The notes under the pieces were generated by a model. The model did not search any database. It was given only the letters and a program-made list of their open reading frames with translations, and was not told where the DNA came from. Source: Sciscionella marina DSM 45152 (GTDB lineage: Bacteria; Actinomycetota; Actinomycetes; Mycobacteriales; Pseudonocardiaceae). Taken from it: 64,000 bases of DNA. Position numbers and translations under genes: made by a program. The DNA is taken from assembly GCF_000379465.1 (NCBI RefSeq), contig NZ_KB905414.1:371423-435422 (forward strand), given 5' to 3'. Shown here piece after piece: positions 8,103 through 17,700 of this stretch; the first letter of the stretch is position 1, and each line of letters opens with the position of its first letter.

Positions 8103-9608
8103 TCACAGGGTCATCAGATCAGGCCACAGTTTCGACCATGGCTCGCGCAGTTCGGCGCAGCGCCAGATCGGTACATCCGTTGTCTCGCCGGGAAGACCGA
8201 GCCGCGATTCGGATTTCCCCAGTGGCTCCACCCGGTTGCACGCGGCACGCAGCGCGGGCGCGGTCCCGCCGATGTAGAGCACGGTTTTCGCCGAGTCCGG
8301 TGGCGGGCCGAAATACCCGAATCCGCGGCCGGGGCTGTACACCGCGGGCAATCCGTGCTGCGCGCCGAATTCGTCGAACGCGGCCGCCCTGGTGTAGGAA
8401 TCGGTGACGAGTACCGCGGTTTTCCGCTCGTCCGGGGTGAGCCGGTGATAAGCGTTCGCGGTCGAGTTCATCAGATCCTGCCAGCCGAACTGACCGTTGA
8501 GGGTCAGCTTCTCGGCCGCGTCCTCGGGCCCGTGCACCGGTTCGATCTCCGCGGCAGGGCGCCACGGCAACAGCACCACCGAGGACCACACCGCGACAAC
8601 CGCGAGCACCCCGATCGCCCAGCGACCGAGCGGATAAACCTTGTCCCGCAACAGTTCCGCCGAACCGGCCGCGGCGAGCACCGGAAACATCCCGACCACG
8701 TAATAGGGCCGCCCGCTCGCGATGACGAAGAAGACGAACAACAGGATCGCGGCCGGGGCGAGGAACCGGTACGGGCGCAGCCGTTCGGCACGGAACAACC
8801 GCCACACCCCGTAGCACAGCAGCGGAACACCGAGCACTCCGGCGAGTTTGAGCGCTTCCGGGGTGAACAGCAGCGGACCCCGGGCCGCGGCCTCGTCCGT
8901 GCCGATGATCTCGCTCATGGCCCGCTGCGGCCAGCCATGTTCGGCCTGCCAGACCAGGCTCGGCACCATGCTGACCCCGACCAGGAAGGCCCCGGTGAGC
9001 AGCATCGGGTTGATCAGCATCCGGCGCGGCCCGCAGGCGAGCACGGCGAGCGCGACACAGACCCAGAACGCCGGGATCAGCCATTTCACCTGCATATCCA
9101 CCGCGGTGACACAACCGGCGGCGAACAACAGCACGTCGTTGGGTGTCCCAGCGGCCCTGGTGCGCACCCAGCGCACCAGCAGCCAGGTGATCAGCACCCA
9201 CAGCACACTGTCGATCGTGGCGGTGGCCAGCAGATGTCCTTGGGACAGCAGGAAAAGCGAACTGGCCGCGGCGAGCGCGGAGAGCGTCTGCGCCCCGCGT
9301 GTCCCGCCGAACTCTCTGGCGAGCAGCCCGGCGAGCAGCACGATCCCTGCCGAGGCCAGTACCGAGGGAAGGCGCACGGCGAACAGCGAGCCGGGTGCGA
9401 TCAGATCCATCAGCCTGGCGATCGCGGGCACCAGCGGACCCTGATCGGCGTAGCTCACGTCGAGCCTGCGCCCCGCGGCGAGAAAGTACAGCTCGTCCCC
9501 GAAGAAGCCGTACCGCTCGATCACCGCGAGCAGCAACCCCGCGGTCGCGAGTGCCACCAGCCCGATCCCGAGCTTCGCCACCGGCGCACGCGTGTTCGCC
9601 TCGCCCAT
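8103..9608 (-). CDS. GT39/ArnT-like membrane glycosyltransferase (first copy)
   Basis: Same architecture as its downstream paralogue: about ten hydrophobic helices, external loop motif GFFGDELYFLAAGRRLDV, ADQGPLVPAIA, VDMQVKWLIPAFW and a C-terminal domain with LPAVYSPGRGFGYFGPPP. The start MGEANTRAPVAKLGIGL gives 501 residues. Lies between the TetR gene and the second copy on one strand, so all three could be one transcript. The sugar and acceptor are unknown; protein or glycolipid mannosylation and cell-envelope decoration are the family precedents. Confidence 0.85.
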   Translation of the reverse strand: MGEANTRAPVAKLGIGLVALATAGLLLAVIERYGFFGDELYFLAAGRRLDVSYADQGPLVPAIARLMDLIAPGSLFAVRLPSVLASAGIVLLAGLLAREFGGTRGAQTLSALAAASSLFLLSQGHLLATATIDSVLWVLITWLLVRWVRTRAAGTPNDVLLFAAGCVTAVDMQVKWLIPAFWVCVALAVLACGPRRMLINPMLLTGAFLVGVSMVPSLVWQAEHGWPQRAMSEIIGTDEAAARGPLLFTPEALKLAGVLGVPLLCYGVWRLFRAERLRPYRFLAPAAILLFVFFVIASGRPYYVVGMFPVLAAAGSAELLRDKVYPLGRWAIGVLAVVAVWSSVVLLPWRPAAEIEPVHGPEDAAEKLTLNGQFGWQDLMNSTANAYHRLTPDERKTAVLVTDSYTRAAAFDEFGAQHGLPAVYSPGRGFGYFGPPPDSAKTVLYIGGTAPALRAACNRVEPLGKSESRLGLPGETTDVPIWRCAELREPWSKLWPDLMTL

Positions 9609-9627
9609 CGCCGAATCCCCCTCGTCG

Positions 9628-10251
9628 CTACCGGCACACCATCCTCGCGGTCGCCTCGACCGCGGCGCGCGAATAGCGTTCCATGTCGAAGTCCTCCGTG
9701 CGCGAGACCCGGCCGGCAAGGCCGTCGATGGTGTCCCGGATGACCATGGCCGTCATCCGGAGGTCGAACTCGGCGAACTCCCCCGTTTTCTGTCCTTCCT
9801 CGAGCAGTTCGACAAGCGGATCGAGAATGTCCGCGCTCTCCTGGGTATCGCGGAAGTACAGCATGCCGTCCCGATCCCGGAGATTGCCGATCACATCCAC
9901 GAACACCCGCAGATGGGTGCGGTGCTGCCCGATGAATTCGAAGTTCGACTCCAGATAGGCGCGCAGCTTCGGCCAGGCCCCCTCCGCCGCGTCGATCCGC
10001 GGGGCCATGAACTCACCGCCCGCGATGTAGAGCTGGATGACGAGCTGGTGCAACAGATCGTCCTTGCCGTCGAAATGATAGGAGATGACGCCTTTGGAGA
10101 TGCCCGCACGCTCGGCGATCTTGGCCAGCGAGGCCTTCAGGTAGCCCTGCTCGGCGATCACCTCGACCGCGGCCTCGATGATCTGACGGCGGCGCGCCTC
10201 CTCGATGAACGTCCGGCCTTTCTGACCAGCCGACTCACTTTCTGACCGCAT
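9628..10251 (-). CDS. TetR-family transcriptional regulator
   Basis: N-terminal TetR helix-turn-helix (RRRQIIEAAVEVIAEQGYL, ASLAKIAERAGISKGVISY, HFDGKDDLL) over residues about 20-70, then an all-helical ligand domain. ATG is preferred to a TTG two codons earlier. No clear Shine-Dalgarno sequence precedes it. Divergent from tex across about 80 bp and upstream of two glycosyltransferase genes, which are its most likely targets; ligand unknown. Confidence 0.88.
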   Translation of the reverse strand: MRSESESAGQKGRTFIEEARRRQIIEAAVEVIAEQGYLKASLAKIAERAGISKGVISYHFDGKDDLLHQLVIQLYIAGGEFMAPRIDAAEGAWPKLRAYLESNFEFIGQHRTHLRVFVDVIGNLRDRDGMLYFRDTQESADILDPLVELLEEGQKTGEFAEFDLRMTAMVIRDTIDGLAGRVSRTEDFDMERYSRAAVEATARMVCR

Positions 10252-10330
10252 GGCCAAACTTTAGCATCGGAGACGGGTCAGGCCAAGGGCATGTCCGGTT
10301 GGTGTTGGCGAACCGGCAGAATGGTGCCCC

Positions 10331-12703
10331 GTGAGCAGCCCTACGCCTATCCCACAACGGATCGCAGAGGAACTCGGCATCGAGCAGCGGCAGGTGACCG
10401 CGACGATCACGATGCTCGACGACGGTGCGACGGTGCCGTTCATCGCGCGCTACCGCAAGGAGGTGACCGGGGCACTCGACGATGTGCAACTGCGCACCCT
10501 GCACGAGCGGCTCGGCTATCTGCGCGAACTCGACGAGCGGCGCACCGCGATCCTGGACTCGATCCGGGAGCAGGGCAAGCTCACCGGGGAACTGGAACAG
10601 TCCATCAACGCGGCCGAGACCAAGGCCCGCCTCGAGGACATCTACCTTCCGTACAAGCCCAAGCGGCGCACCAAGGCGCAGATCGCCAGGGAACAGGGCC
10701 TGGAACCGCTCGCCGACGCGCTGTTCGAGGACCCGGACAACGAGCCGGACACACTCGCCGCGCAGTACGTGACCGAGGAGGTCGCCGACGCCCAGGCGGC
10801 ACTGGACGGGGCTCGCGCCATCCTCGTGGAGCGCTTCGGGGAGGACGCCGATCTGGTCGGTGAGCTGCGCGAGACCATGTGGACCCGGGGAAGGCTGATC
10901 ACCAAGGTCCGCGAGGGCAAAGAGAGCGAGGGCGCGAAGTTCGCCGACTACTTCGACTTCGCCGAGGAACTCGCCTCGCTGCCGAGTCACCGGGTGCTCG
11001 CCGTGTTCCGTGGGGAGAAGGAAGGCGTGCTCGATCTGACCGTCTCCCCCGAGCCCTCCGATGACGAGGTGCCCGGACCAAGCGAGTACGAGCGCGCGAT
11101 CGCGGCCAAGTTCGGCATCAGCGACCAGGGCCGCGCCGCCGACTCCTGGCTCACCGGCGTGGTGCGCTGGGCCTGGCGTACCCGCATCCTGATCCGACTC
11201 GACGTGGACCTGCGGGCCCGGCTGCGCGCCGCCGCCGAGGACGACGCAGTCGGTGTGTTCGCCACCAACCTGCGGGACCTGCTGCTCGCCGCGCCCGCGG
11301 GCACCCGCCCGACCCTCGGGCTCGACCCGGGCCTGCGCACCGGGGTGAAGGTGGCCGTGGTGGACGCGAACGGCAAAGTCACCGACACCACCACCATCTA
11401 CCCGCACGCCCCGACGAAACGCTGGGACGAATCGCTGGCCGCCCTCGAAGCCCTTGTCCGCAAGCACGAGGTCGAGCTGATCGCGATCGGCAACGGCACC
11501 GCGTCCCGGGAGACCGACCAGCTGGCCGCCGAGCTGATCAAGAAGTCCAGCGCGAAGCTGACCAAGGCCGTGGTCTCCGAGGCGGGCGCCTCGGTGTACT
11601 CCGCCTCCGAATACGCCTCGACCGAACTGCCGGCGCTGGACGTCTCGCTGCGCGGCGCGGTCTCCATCGCGCGGCGGTTGCAGGACCCGCTCGCCGAACT
11701 GGTCAAGATCGAGCCGAAATCGATCGGGGTCGGCCAGTACCAGCACGACGTGTCCGAGCTCAAGCTGGCGCGCAGCCTGGACGCCGTCGTCGAGGACTGC
11801 GTGAACGCCGTCGGTGTGGACGTGAACACCGCTTCGGCTCCGCTGCTGACCAGGGTTTCCGGGATCACCGCCACGCTCGCGGAGAACATCGTCGCGCACC
11901 GGGACGCCAACGGCTCTTTCCGTAACCGGGTCGCGCTCAAGGAGGTCGCCCGGCTCGGCCCGAAGGCCTTCGAACAATGCGCGGGATTCCTGCGCATCCA
12001 GGGCGGCGAGGATCCGCTCGACTTTTCCAGCGTGCACCCCGAGGCCTACCCGGTCGTGCGGCGGATCCTGTCCAAGACCGGTGCCGAGACCGGCGAGCTG
12101 ATCGGGAACACCACACTGCTGCAGGGTCTGCGCCCCGAGGAGTTCACCGACGATTCCTTCGGCGTGCCCACGGTGAGCGACATCCTGACCGAACTGGAGA
12201 AGCCGGGCCGCGATCCCCGTCCGGAGTTCGCCGCCGCCAGGTTCGCCGACGGCGTGGACACCCTCGCCGACCTGAAGGTGGGCATGGTGCTCGAGGGCGT
12301 GGTCACCAACGTCGCCGCCTTCGGCGCCTTCGTGGACGTCGGGGTGCACCAGGACGGGCTCGTGCACGTCTCCGCCATGGCGAAGCGGTTCGTCTCCGAT
12401 CCCCGCGAGATCGTGAAGTCCGGGCAGATCGTGCGAGTCAAGGTCCTGGAAGTGGACATCCAGCGCAAGCGCATCGGGCTCACGCTGCGCCTCGACGACC
12501 CGACCGACGGCTCGAAACCCGCGCAGGACAAGGAGAATCGCGGTCAGCGCGGTGGCGGTGGCGGTGGCGGGAAGGGCGGCAACCGCGGTAACGGCGGCGG
12601 CAAAGGCGGGAAGCAGGGCGGCGGAAAGCCGCCCCGGGACCGGGCGCCCCAGGGCGGCGCCATGGCGGACGCGCTGCGCCGGGCCGGTCTGACGGGCAAG
12701 TAG
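10331..12703 (+). CDS. tex: Tex-type RNA-binding transcription accessory protein
   Basis: Cytoplasmic nucleic-acid-binding protein conserved in bacteria. Order: N-terminal helical region with [13 protein letters not shown], YqgF/RNase H-like fold ([18 protein letters not shown]), tandem helix-hairpin-helix region (SALVNTASA-like [16 protein letters not shown]), and an S1 domain from about residue 645 ([19 protein letters not shown]). After the S1 domain comes a Gly/Lys-rich tail of about 45 residues ([19 protein letters not shown]) ending in [15 protein letters not shown], a form seen in actinobacterial Tex. GTG start, 790 residues. A 13-bp hairpin follows the stop. Confidence 0.95.
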   Translation: MSSPTPIPQRIAEELGIEQRQVTATITMLDDGATVPFIARYRKEVTGALDDVQLRTLHERLGYLRELDERRTAILDSIREQGKLTGELEQSINAAETKARLEDIYLPYKPKRRTKAQIAREQGLEPLADALFEDPDNEPDTLAAQYVTEEVADAQAALDGARAILVERFGEDADLVGELRETMWTRGRLITKVREGKESEGAKFADYFDFAEELASLPSHRVLAVFRGEKEGVLDLTVSPEPSDDEVPGPSEYERAIAAKFGISDQGRAADSWLTGVVRWAWRTRILIRLDVDLRARLRAAAEDDAVGVFATNLRDLLLAAPAGTRPTLGLDPGLRTGVKVAVVDANGKVTDTTTIYPHAPTKRWDESLAALEALVRKHEVELIAIGNGTASRETDQLAAELIKKSSAKLTKAVVSEAGASVYSASEYASTELPALDVSLRGAVSIARRLQDPLAELVKIEPKSIGVGQYQHDVSELKLARSLDAVVEDCVNAVGVDVNTASAPLLTRVSGITATLAENIVAHRDANGSFRNRVALKEVARLGPKAFEQCAGFLRIQGGEDPLDFSSVHPEAYPVVRRILSKTGAETGELIGNTTLLQGLRPEEFTDDSFGVPTVSDILTELEKPGRDPRPEFAAARFADGVDTLADLKVGMVLEGVVTNVAAFGAFVDVGVHQDGLVHVSAMAKRFVSDPREIVKSGQIVRVKVLEVDIQRKRIGLTLRLDDPTDGSKPAQDKENRGQRGGGGGGGKGGNRGNGGGKGGKQGGGKPPRDRAPQGGAMADALRRAGLTGK

Positions 12704-12712
12704 TTCGGCGGT

Positions 12713-12742
12713 GGTGTCCGGGGAGCGGTCTCCCCGGACACC
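12713..12742. terminator. Hairpin between convergent tex and PIN-toxin genes
   Basis: Perfect 13-bp stem GGTGTCCGGGGAG / CTCCCCGGACACC with a CGGT loop, ten bases after the tex stop. No U-tract on either side, so it is a GC-rich actinobacterial-type terminator that could serve both converging transcripts. Confidence 0.75.
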
Positions 12743-12754
12743 ATCGGCCATGAT

Positions 12755-13360
12755 TCACGGTGGCGCTGCGGGGTTTCGAATGGTTTCGAGCGCACATAGG
12801 TGCCCTCGTACTCGTTCCGCGAACCCGGGACAGCCTACTCGGCGCAACTGATCGGGCAGATTGACCGAACCGAGCCGTCCACTCCAGTATCCGGCCTGTT
12901 CTCCCGTGACCGAACGGACAAGATCTGGCCGGTTGTCCTCGACAAGGAGGAAGAACTCGTCGGGGCAATACACTTCGTAGGGCACGTTGTCCGGATCGCG
13001 ATGCTTGGTGAAGTCACGGTCCTTGGTGAGGACCAAGTCGGCTCCACACGCGATGGCCGCCGCGTGCACGTGACGGTCTTTTTCATCGCTGCCGGGAAAT
13101 GTGCCATCGATACGGAAATCATCCACCCGGCCACCAGCAAAGGTCGCGGCAAGGCTGTCACGAATGCGGGTGACCTGACCTCCTGAGGCGTTCGGATGGC
13201 GAGCACGGAAACTGCTGATGACTTCGGCAAGGATGTCTTCCGTCCAGTAAATCCGGAAGAATTCCTCCGCCGACTGCCGGGTGAACAGCAGCGCGATCCA
13301 ATCGCGGATCGTTCGGGAATACAGCACGTTGGCATCGACAAGAACCCCCAGAGCAAGCAT
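12755..13360 (-). CDS. PIN-domain protein, probable toxin
   Basis: PIN-fold ribonuclease-like protein of 201 residues: LVDANVLYSR (first Asp), IYWTEDILAEV (Glu), DEKDRHVHAAAIACGADLV (acidic pair) and LTKDRDF (last Asp). All four acidic positions of the active site are visible. It is longer than VapC and has a C-terminal extension of about 65 residues. Lies 66 bp downstream of an excisionase-type HTH gene on the same strand, an arrangement seen in a distinct class of PIN toxin-antitoxin pairs. Function in that role is inferred from context. Confidence 0.82.
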   Translation of the reverse strand: MLALGVLVDANVLYSRTIRDWIALLFTRQSAEEFFRIYWTEDILAEVISSFRARHPNASGGQVTRIRDSLAATFAGGRVDDFRIDGTFPGSDEKDRHVHAAAIACGADLVLTKDRDFTKHRDPDNVPYEVYCPDEFFLLVEDNRPDLVRSVTGEQAGYWSGRLGSVNLPDQLRRVGCPGFAERVRGHLCALETIRNPAAPP

Positions 13361-13426
13361 GGCGACAGGTTAGCGGGACCGACCGACGAAGTACCGTTGT
13401 CTCCGCACCCCTCGAGCACGCGGAGG

Positions 13427-13864
13427 CTATCCCTCGAATTCGTCCTCGGTAGCCCGTAGCGCGTCGAATGCCCGGCGCTGCCCGTTCTTGCGTTCCGCCC
13501 GGAAAGCCTCGACGTCCTCGGCACGGAGCCGGGTGTGACTGCCCACCCGGTGAGCAGGCAGCTCACCGCTCTTGATCGTCTTCATCAACGTCGGCCGGGA
13601 AACACCGAGTAACCGGGCGGCCATCGTCGTGGTGAGTTCCTGCGGCATGGCCCGCACCGTGACCGTCTCCCCGCGGGCGACAGCCTGCAGCACACGGTTG
13701 ACCACGGTGGACAACTCGACCGGAAGTCTCGCCGAGGTTCCGGCACTCGCCACATTCACCGAGAAGCTCTGCACAGCGGCCTTCTCCAGCAACTCCCGAG
13801 CTTGCGCGCGCTCGGCAGGAGTAGCCAGCAACACCTCGCGGCCGGTGTCCGCCTCCGTCGACAT
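13427..13864 (-). CDS. Excisionase-type helix-turn-helix protein, probable antitoxin
   Basis: MerR/Xis-like DNA-binding domain in the C-terminal half: TTTMAARLLGVSRPTLMKTI, then ELPAHRVGSHTRLRAEDVEAF, the usual winged-helix pattern. The N-terminal half is helical (PAERAQARELLEKAAVQSF). ATG is chosen for the near-perfect AGGAGGGG eight bases upstream; 145 residues. Probably binds its own promoter and neutralises the downstream PIN protein, by analogy with similar pairs. Confidence 0.8.
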   Translation of the reverse strand: MSTEADTGREVLLATPAERAQARELLEKAAVQSFSVNVASAGTSARLPVELSTVVNRVLQAVARGETVTVRAMPQELTTTMAARLLGVSRPTLMKTIKSGELPAHRVGSHTRLRAEDVEAFRAERKNGQRRAFDALRATEDEFEG

Positions 13865-13957
13865 CGGTCCCCTCCTGTTCAGCGTCAGCCGCTGCCCAGT
13901 ATGCAAGGTTTCACTTATAACTGCAACCCAGTGGCGTTCAGGCGCCGGACACCCTCC

Positions 13958-14725
13958 TTACTGCACCGGGTTGGTCAGCGTGCCGATTCCCTCCACGGTC
14001 ACCGAGACCGACTGGCCCGAGGTGATCGGGCCGACCCCGGCCGGGGTTCCGGTCAGGATGACGTCCCCGGGCAGCAGCGTCATGACCGTGGAGATCCACT
14101 CCACGACCTTGCCGACATCGTGGATCAGCAGCGAGGTGCGCGAGTCCTGTTTGCGCTCGCCGTCCACCTCGGTGTGAATGGGCAGATCGGCCGGGTCCAC
14201 GGCGGTGTCGATCCACGGGCCGAGCGGGCAGAAGGTGTCGTGCCCCTTCGCGCGGGTCCACTGGCCATCGTGTTTCTGGTGGTCGCGCGCGGTCACGTCG
14301 TTGGCGACGGTGAACCCGAGCAGGGCATCCCGTGCCTTGCTCGCGGAGACGTTCTTGCACGGGGTGCCGACGATCGCGGCGAGTTCCCCTTCGAAGTGCA
14401 CCTCGTTCGAGCTCGCGGGCAGCTTGATCGGCAGGTTCGGGCCGATCACCGAGGTGTTCGGTTTCATGAAGATCACCGGATCGGCCGGGGCCTGGCCGCC
14501 CATCTCGGCCGCGTGATCGGCATAGTTCTTGCCGATGCAGATGATCTTCGTCGGCAGGATCGGGGCGAGCAGCCTGGTGTCGGCGAGCTTCCACTTCCGC
14601 CCGGTGAAGTTCTTCTCCACCCCGAACGGATGCTCGGCGATCTCCGCGACCACGGCATCGGCCCCTTCGCCCTCGACGGCGGCGAAAGCGACCCCTTCCT
14701 GATGAGCAATCCTCGCGATACGCAC
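13958..14725 (-). CDS. Fumarylacetoacetate hydrolase-family protein
   Basis: FAH-superfamily enzyme, acting on 2-oxo/1,3-dicarbonyl compounds or as an oxaloacetate decarboxylase or tautomerase. Motifs: CIGKNYADHAAEMGG, PVIFMKPNTSVIGP, HFEGELAAIVG (metal-ligating Glu residues), GFTVANDVTARDHQ (Asp), GDVILTGTPAGVGP. At 255 residues it is a normal length with the usual small N-terminal domain. Nine bases separate it from the cimA stop, so it is probably the distal gene of that transcript; no direct link to isoleucine synthesis is evident. Confidence 0.9.
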   Translation of the reverse strand: MRIARIAHQEGVAFAAVEGEGADAVVAEIAEHPFGVEKNFTGRKWKLADTRLLAPILPTKIICIGKNYADHAAEMGGQAPADPVIFMKPNTSVIGPNLPIKLPASSNEVHFEGELAAIVGTPCKNVSASKARDALLGFTVANDVTARDHQKHDGQWTRAKGHDTFCPLGPWIDTAVDPADLPIHTEVDGERKQDSRTSLLIHDVGKVVEWISTVMTLLPGDVILTGTPAGVGPITSGQSVSVTVEGIGTLTNPVQ

Positions 14726-14734
14726 AGGGTCACT

Positions 14735-16360
14735 CTAACTGCTGCTCTCGGTGCGCACCCGATACGCCTTGTGCGCGAGCGCATCGGCCAGGGCCAGCCA
14801 GCTCGCCTCGACGATGTTCTCGTGCACCCCGACGGTGGTCCACTCGCGCGCGCCGTCCGCGGAGTCGAGCAGCACCCTGGTCACCGCGTCGGTGCCGTGT
14901 GCCCCGGCGAGGATGCGCACCTTGTAGTCGGCGAGCGCGACCTCGTCCATCCAGCTCAGGTGCGGACGCAGGGCGGTGCGCAGTGCGGCGTCCACGGCGT
15001 GCACCGGGCCGTTCCCCTCGGCGGTCGCGATCACCCGCTGCCCGCCGACGTGCAGTTTCACCGTGGCCTCGGAGACCACCGAGCCGTCCGGGGCGTGGTC
15101 GATGATCACCCGGTAGGACTCGAGGGTGAACACCGCGGATTCGGCCTCCGCCTCGCCCGCGTTGCGCCGCAGCAACAGTTCCAGTGAGGCGTCGGCGGCC
15201 TCGTAGGACCACCCGGCCGCCTCCCTTCGCTTGACCTCGTCCACCGAGGCGGTCAGTGCCTCCGGCCGGGCGGCCAGGTCCACGCCGAGTTCGCGGCCCT
15301 TGAGTTCCAGGCTCGCCCTTCCGGCCATCTCGGTGACCAGTACACGCATGTCGTTGCCCACGAGCGCGGGGTCGATGTGGTTGTACAGCAAGGGATCCAC
15401 CTTGATCGCGCTCGCGTGCAGGCCCGCCTTGTGCGCGAAGGCCGATGCACCGACATAGGCCGAATGCGGATCCGGGGTGATGTTCGCGAGTTCGGCGATG
15501 CCGTGCGAAACCCGGGACAGCTCCCCGATCGCGCCCTCCGGGAGCACCGGCATGTCCAGCTTCGCGACCAGATTTCCGAGCACCCCGAACAGATCCGCGT
15601 TGCCCGCGCGTTCGCCGTAACCGTTGGCGGTGCACTGCACATGGCTGACCCCGGCCTGTACGGCGGCGATCGAATTGGCCACCGCACAGGATGTGTCGTC
15701 CTGGCAATGGATCCCGAGCCGGAGCCCGGTCTTCTCGCGTACCTCGGCGACCGTCTCGGCGATTCCGATCGGGAGCTGGCCGCCGTTGGTATCGCAGAGC
15801 ACCACCACATCCGCGCCCGCCTGGGCTCCCGCGTCGAGCACCCGCAGCGCGGTCTCCGGATCGTGGGCGTAGCCGTCGAAGAAGTGCTCGGCGTCGAGGA
15901 ACACCCTGCGGCCCTCACCGACCAGGAAGCGCACGGTGTCGGCGACCATCGCGGCCGCGGTCGGCACATCGGTGCGCAGGGCGCGTTCGATGTGCCTGCG
16001 ATCGGATTTCGCGACCAGGGTGATCACCGGGGCGGCGGACTCGAGCAGCGCGCGCACCTGGGGATCCTGCGCGGCCCGGGTGTCCGCCTTGCGGGTGGCG
16101 CCGAACGCGACGAGCGCGGCGTGTTTCAGTTCCAGTTCCCCGGAAGCGGCGCGGGCGAAGAACTCCGTGTCCTTGGGCAGCGCGCCGGGCCAGCCGCCCT
16201 CGATGAACCCGACCCCGAGGGAATCGAGCAACCGGGCGACGGCGAGCTTGTCGGCGACCGAGTAGGAAATCCCTTCCCGCTGCGCGCCATCGCGCAAAGT
16301 CGTGTCGTAGACGTGGAATTCGTCCCCGAGCGGGGTGTCTTCCGGACGGGTGCGGGTCAC
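14735..16360 (-). CDS. cimA: (R)-citramalate synthase
   Basis: Condenses acetyl-CoA with pyruvate to citramalate, the entry to threonine-independent isoleucine synthesis. N-terminal HMGL-like TIM barrel with YDTTLRDGAQREG (Arg-Asp catalytic pair), GFIEGGWPGALPKD, VVVLCDTNGGQLP and HCQDDTSCAVANS (metal His/Asp). Asn-rich linker CTANGYGERAGNADL, then a C-terminal LeuA-type regulatory domain (residues about 400-541), consistent with isoleucine feedback. The GTG start has AGGAGA upstream. Preceded by a strong intrinsic terminator 47 bp upstream, hence probably attenuated. The closely related 2-isopropylmalate synthases differ in the substrate pocket and N-terminus. Confidence 0.93.
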   Translation of the reverse strand: MTRTRPEDTPLGDEFHVYDTTLRDGAQREGISYSVADKLAVARLLDSLGVGFIEGGWPGALPKDTEFFARAASGELELKHAALVAFGATRKADTRAAQDPQVRALLESAAPVITLVAKSDRRHIERALRTDVPTAAAMVADTVRFLVGEGRRVFLDAEHFFDGYAHDPETALRVLDAGAQAGADVVVLCDTNGGQLPIGIAETVAEVREKTGLRLGIHCQDDTSCAVANSIAAVQAGVSHVQCTANGYGERAGNADLFGVLGNLVAKLDMPVLPEGAIGELSRVSHGIAELANITPDPHSAYVGASAFAHKAGLHASAIKVDPLLYNHIDPALVGNDMRVLVTEMAGRASLELKGRELGVDLAARPEALTASVDEVKRREAAGWSYEAADASLELLLRRNAGEAEAESAVFTLESYRVIIDHAPDGSVVSEATVKLHVGGQRVIATAEGNGPVHAVDAALRTALRPHLSWMDEVALADYKVRILAGAHGTDAVTRVLLDSADGAREWTTVGVHENIVEASWLALADALAHKAYRVRTESSS

Positions 16361-16407
16361 GGTATTTCTCCTGTGGTGGCGGGACGCTGTGCTGCTCGGG
16401 CAAAACC

Positions 16408-16441
16408 AAAAAAAGAACCTCCCGTACGGATACGGGAGGTT
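16408..16441 (-). terminator. Intrinsic terminator in the cimA leader (probable attenuator)
   Basis: On the minus strand an 11-bp perfect stem AACCTCCCGTA / TACGGGAGGTT with a TCCG tetraloop is followed by C then seven T. This is the clearest Rho-independent terminator in the window. It lies after leuB and only 47 bp before cimA, so it either ends leuB transcripts or conditionally blocks entry into cimA. Confidence 0.85.
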
Positions 16442-16442
16442 G

Positions 16443-16481
16443 GCGCATCGGGTGCGTTTTGTGAACGGCTACCCGATGCGC
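16443..16481 (-). promoter_or_regulatory. Upstream hairpin of the cimA leader
   Basis: Perfect 11-bp stem GCGCATCGGGT / ACCCGATGCGC with a 17-nt loop, ending one base before the terminator stem. The 5' arm overlaps the last codons and stop of a possible leader peptide, the position of a 1:2 pause hairpin in classical attenuators. I could not find a convincing 2:3 antiterminator pairing by eye. Confidence 0.55.
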
Positions 16482-16531
16482 TTGGCGATAATGCCGGTCG
16501 CGGTGCTGGTGACACGCTTCATGACCGGCAT
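16469..16531 (-). CDS. Possible leader peptide of cimA
   Basis: Twenty-codon frame reading MPVMKRVTSTATGIIAKRIG and then TAG. Two adjacent Ile codons and a third Ile lie just before the stop, and the last codons form the 5' arm of the upstream hairpin. This is what an isoleucine-responsive attenuator would need. There is no clear Shine-Dalgarno sequence, and the frame starts only about 35 nt after the leuB stop, so it may be chance. Confidence 0.4.
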   Translation of the reverse strand: MPVMKRVTSTATGIIAKRIG

Positions 16532-16566
16532 GATCGCATGCGCCGCCGGCGTTGTCCAACCGCCGG

Positions 16567-17610
16567 TCATGCGCCGGTTCCGTGCTGTGGCGCGGAAACG
16601 AGTGCGGCGAGCCGGTCACCGACGGCCGAGGTGGTTCCCGGGTTCGCGTGGTCCCGGGTGGCGAGGTCGAACGCGACCGAAGCCTCGATGCGCCGCGCCG
16701 ACTCGCGTTCACCGATGTGGTCGAGCAGCAGCGACAGGGAAAGAACCGCGGCCGTCGGATCGGCGATCCCCTGCCCGGCGATGTCCGGGGCGGACCCGTG
16801 CACCGGCTCGAACAGCGAGGGGTTGGTGCCGCTCACGTCGAGGCTGCCGGAGGCCGCGAGCCCGATCCCACCGGTCACCGCGGCCGCCAGGTCGGTGATG
16901 ATGTCGCCGAACATGTTGTCGGTGACGATCACGTCGTACCGCGCGGGATCGGTGACCAGGTGAATGGTCACCGAGTCGACGTGCTGGTAGGAGACGGTGA
17001 CCTCGGGGTGCTCGAAGGAGACCTCCTCGACAACCCGGGACCACAGCGAGCCGGCGTGGGCGAGCACGTTGGTCTTGTGCACCAGGGTCAGGTGCTTGCG
17101 CGGGCGGGCCGAGGCACGGGTGAACGCGTCCCGCACCACCCGGTCCACCCCGTGCATGGTGTTCACGCTGACCTCGGTGGCCACCTCGTGCCTGGTGTCC
17201 TTGCGCAGGATCCCGCCATTGCCCGCGTAGAGCCCCTCGGTGCCCTCGCGCACGACGACCAGGTCGATCTCCGGCGGCTCGGCGAGCGGGCTGCGCACCC
17301 CCGGGTAGAGCTTCGAGGGCCGCAGGTTCACCGCGTGGTCGAGCTCGAAACGCAAGTTCAGCAGCAGGCCGCGCTCCAGGATGCCGCTCGGCACGGTCGG
17401 GTCACCCACCGCGCCGAGCAGGATCGCGTCCTGGTCCCGCAGCTCGGAGAGCACCGACTCGGGGAGCAACTCCCCGGTGGCATGCCAGCGGGTCGCACCG
17501 AGGTCGTAGCGCGTGACCTCGGCACCAGGCGAGACCTCGTCGAGCACCTTCAGCGCTTCGCCGATGACCTCTGGACCGATCCCATCACCTGGGAGCACGG
17601 CAAGCCGCAT
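16567..17610 (-). CDS. leuB: 3-isopropylmalate dehydrogenase
   Basis: Oxidatively decarboxylates 3-isopropylmalate in leucine synthesis and, in the citramalate route, the corresponding methylmalate. Begins [20 protein letters not shown]; substrate-binding segment [29 protein letters not shown], and [13 protein letters not shown]. Metal/NAD-binding region [27 protein letters not shown] and [12 protein letters not shown]. 347 residues, the usual actinobacterial length. Lies between serA and cimA on the same strand. The catalytic residues look complete. Confidence 0.96.
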   Translation of the reverse strand: MRLAVLPGDGIGPEVIGEALKVLDEVSPGAEVTRYDLGATRWHATGELLPESVLSELRDQDAILLGAVGDPTVPSGILERGLLLNLRFELDHAVNLRPSKLYPGVRSPLAEPPEIDLVVVREGTEGLYAGNGGILRKDTRHEVATEVSVNTMHGVDRVVRDAFTRASARPRKHLTLVHKTNVLAHAGSLWSRVVEEVSFEHPEVTVSYQHVDSVTIHLVTDPARYDVIVTDNMFGDIITDLAAAVTGGIGLAASGSLDVSGTNPSLFEPVHGSAPDIAGQGIADPTAAVLSLSLLLDHIGERESARRIEASVAFDLATRDHANPGTTSAVGDRLAALVSAPQHGTGA

Positions 17611-17700
17611 CTAAACCTCCACTGTTATCGCTTACCGAGCACACTACCGGGCGACACCCGCCGCCGGACGAGCGACGGTGTCCAAATCGCGAGATGCTGA

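Noticed and set aside
10235-12751. An 838-codon minus-strand frame opposite tex
   Set aside because: Antisense shadow; tex on the plus strand is complete and conserved.
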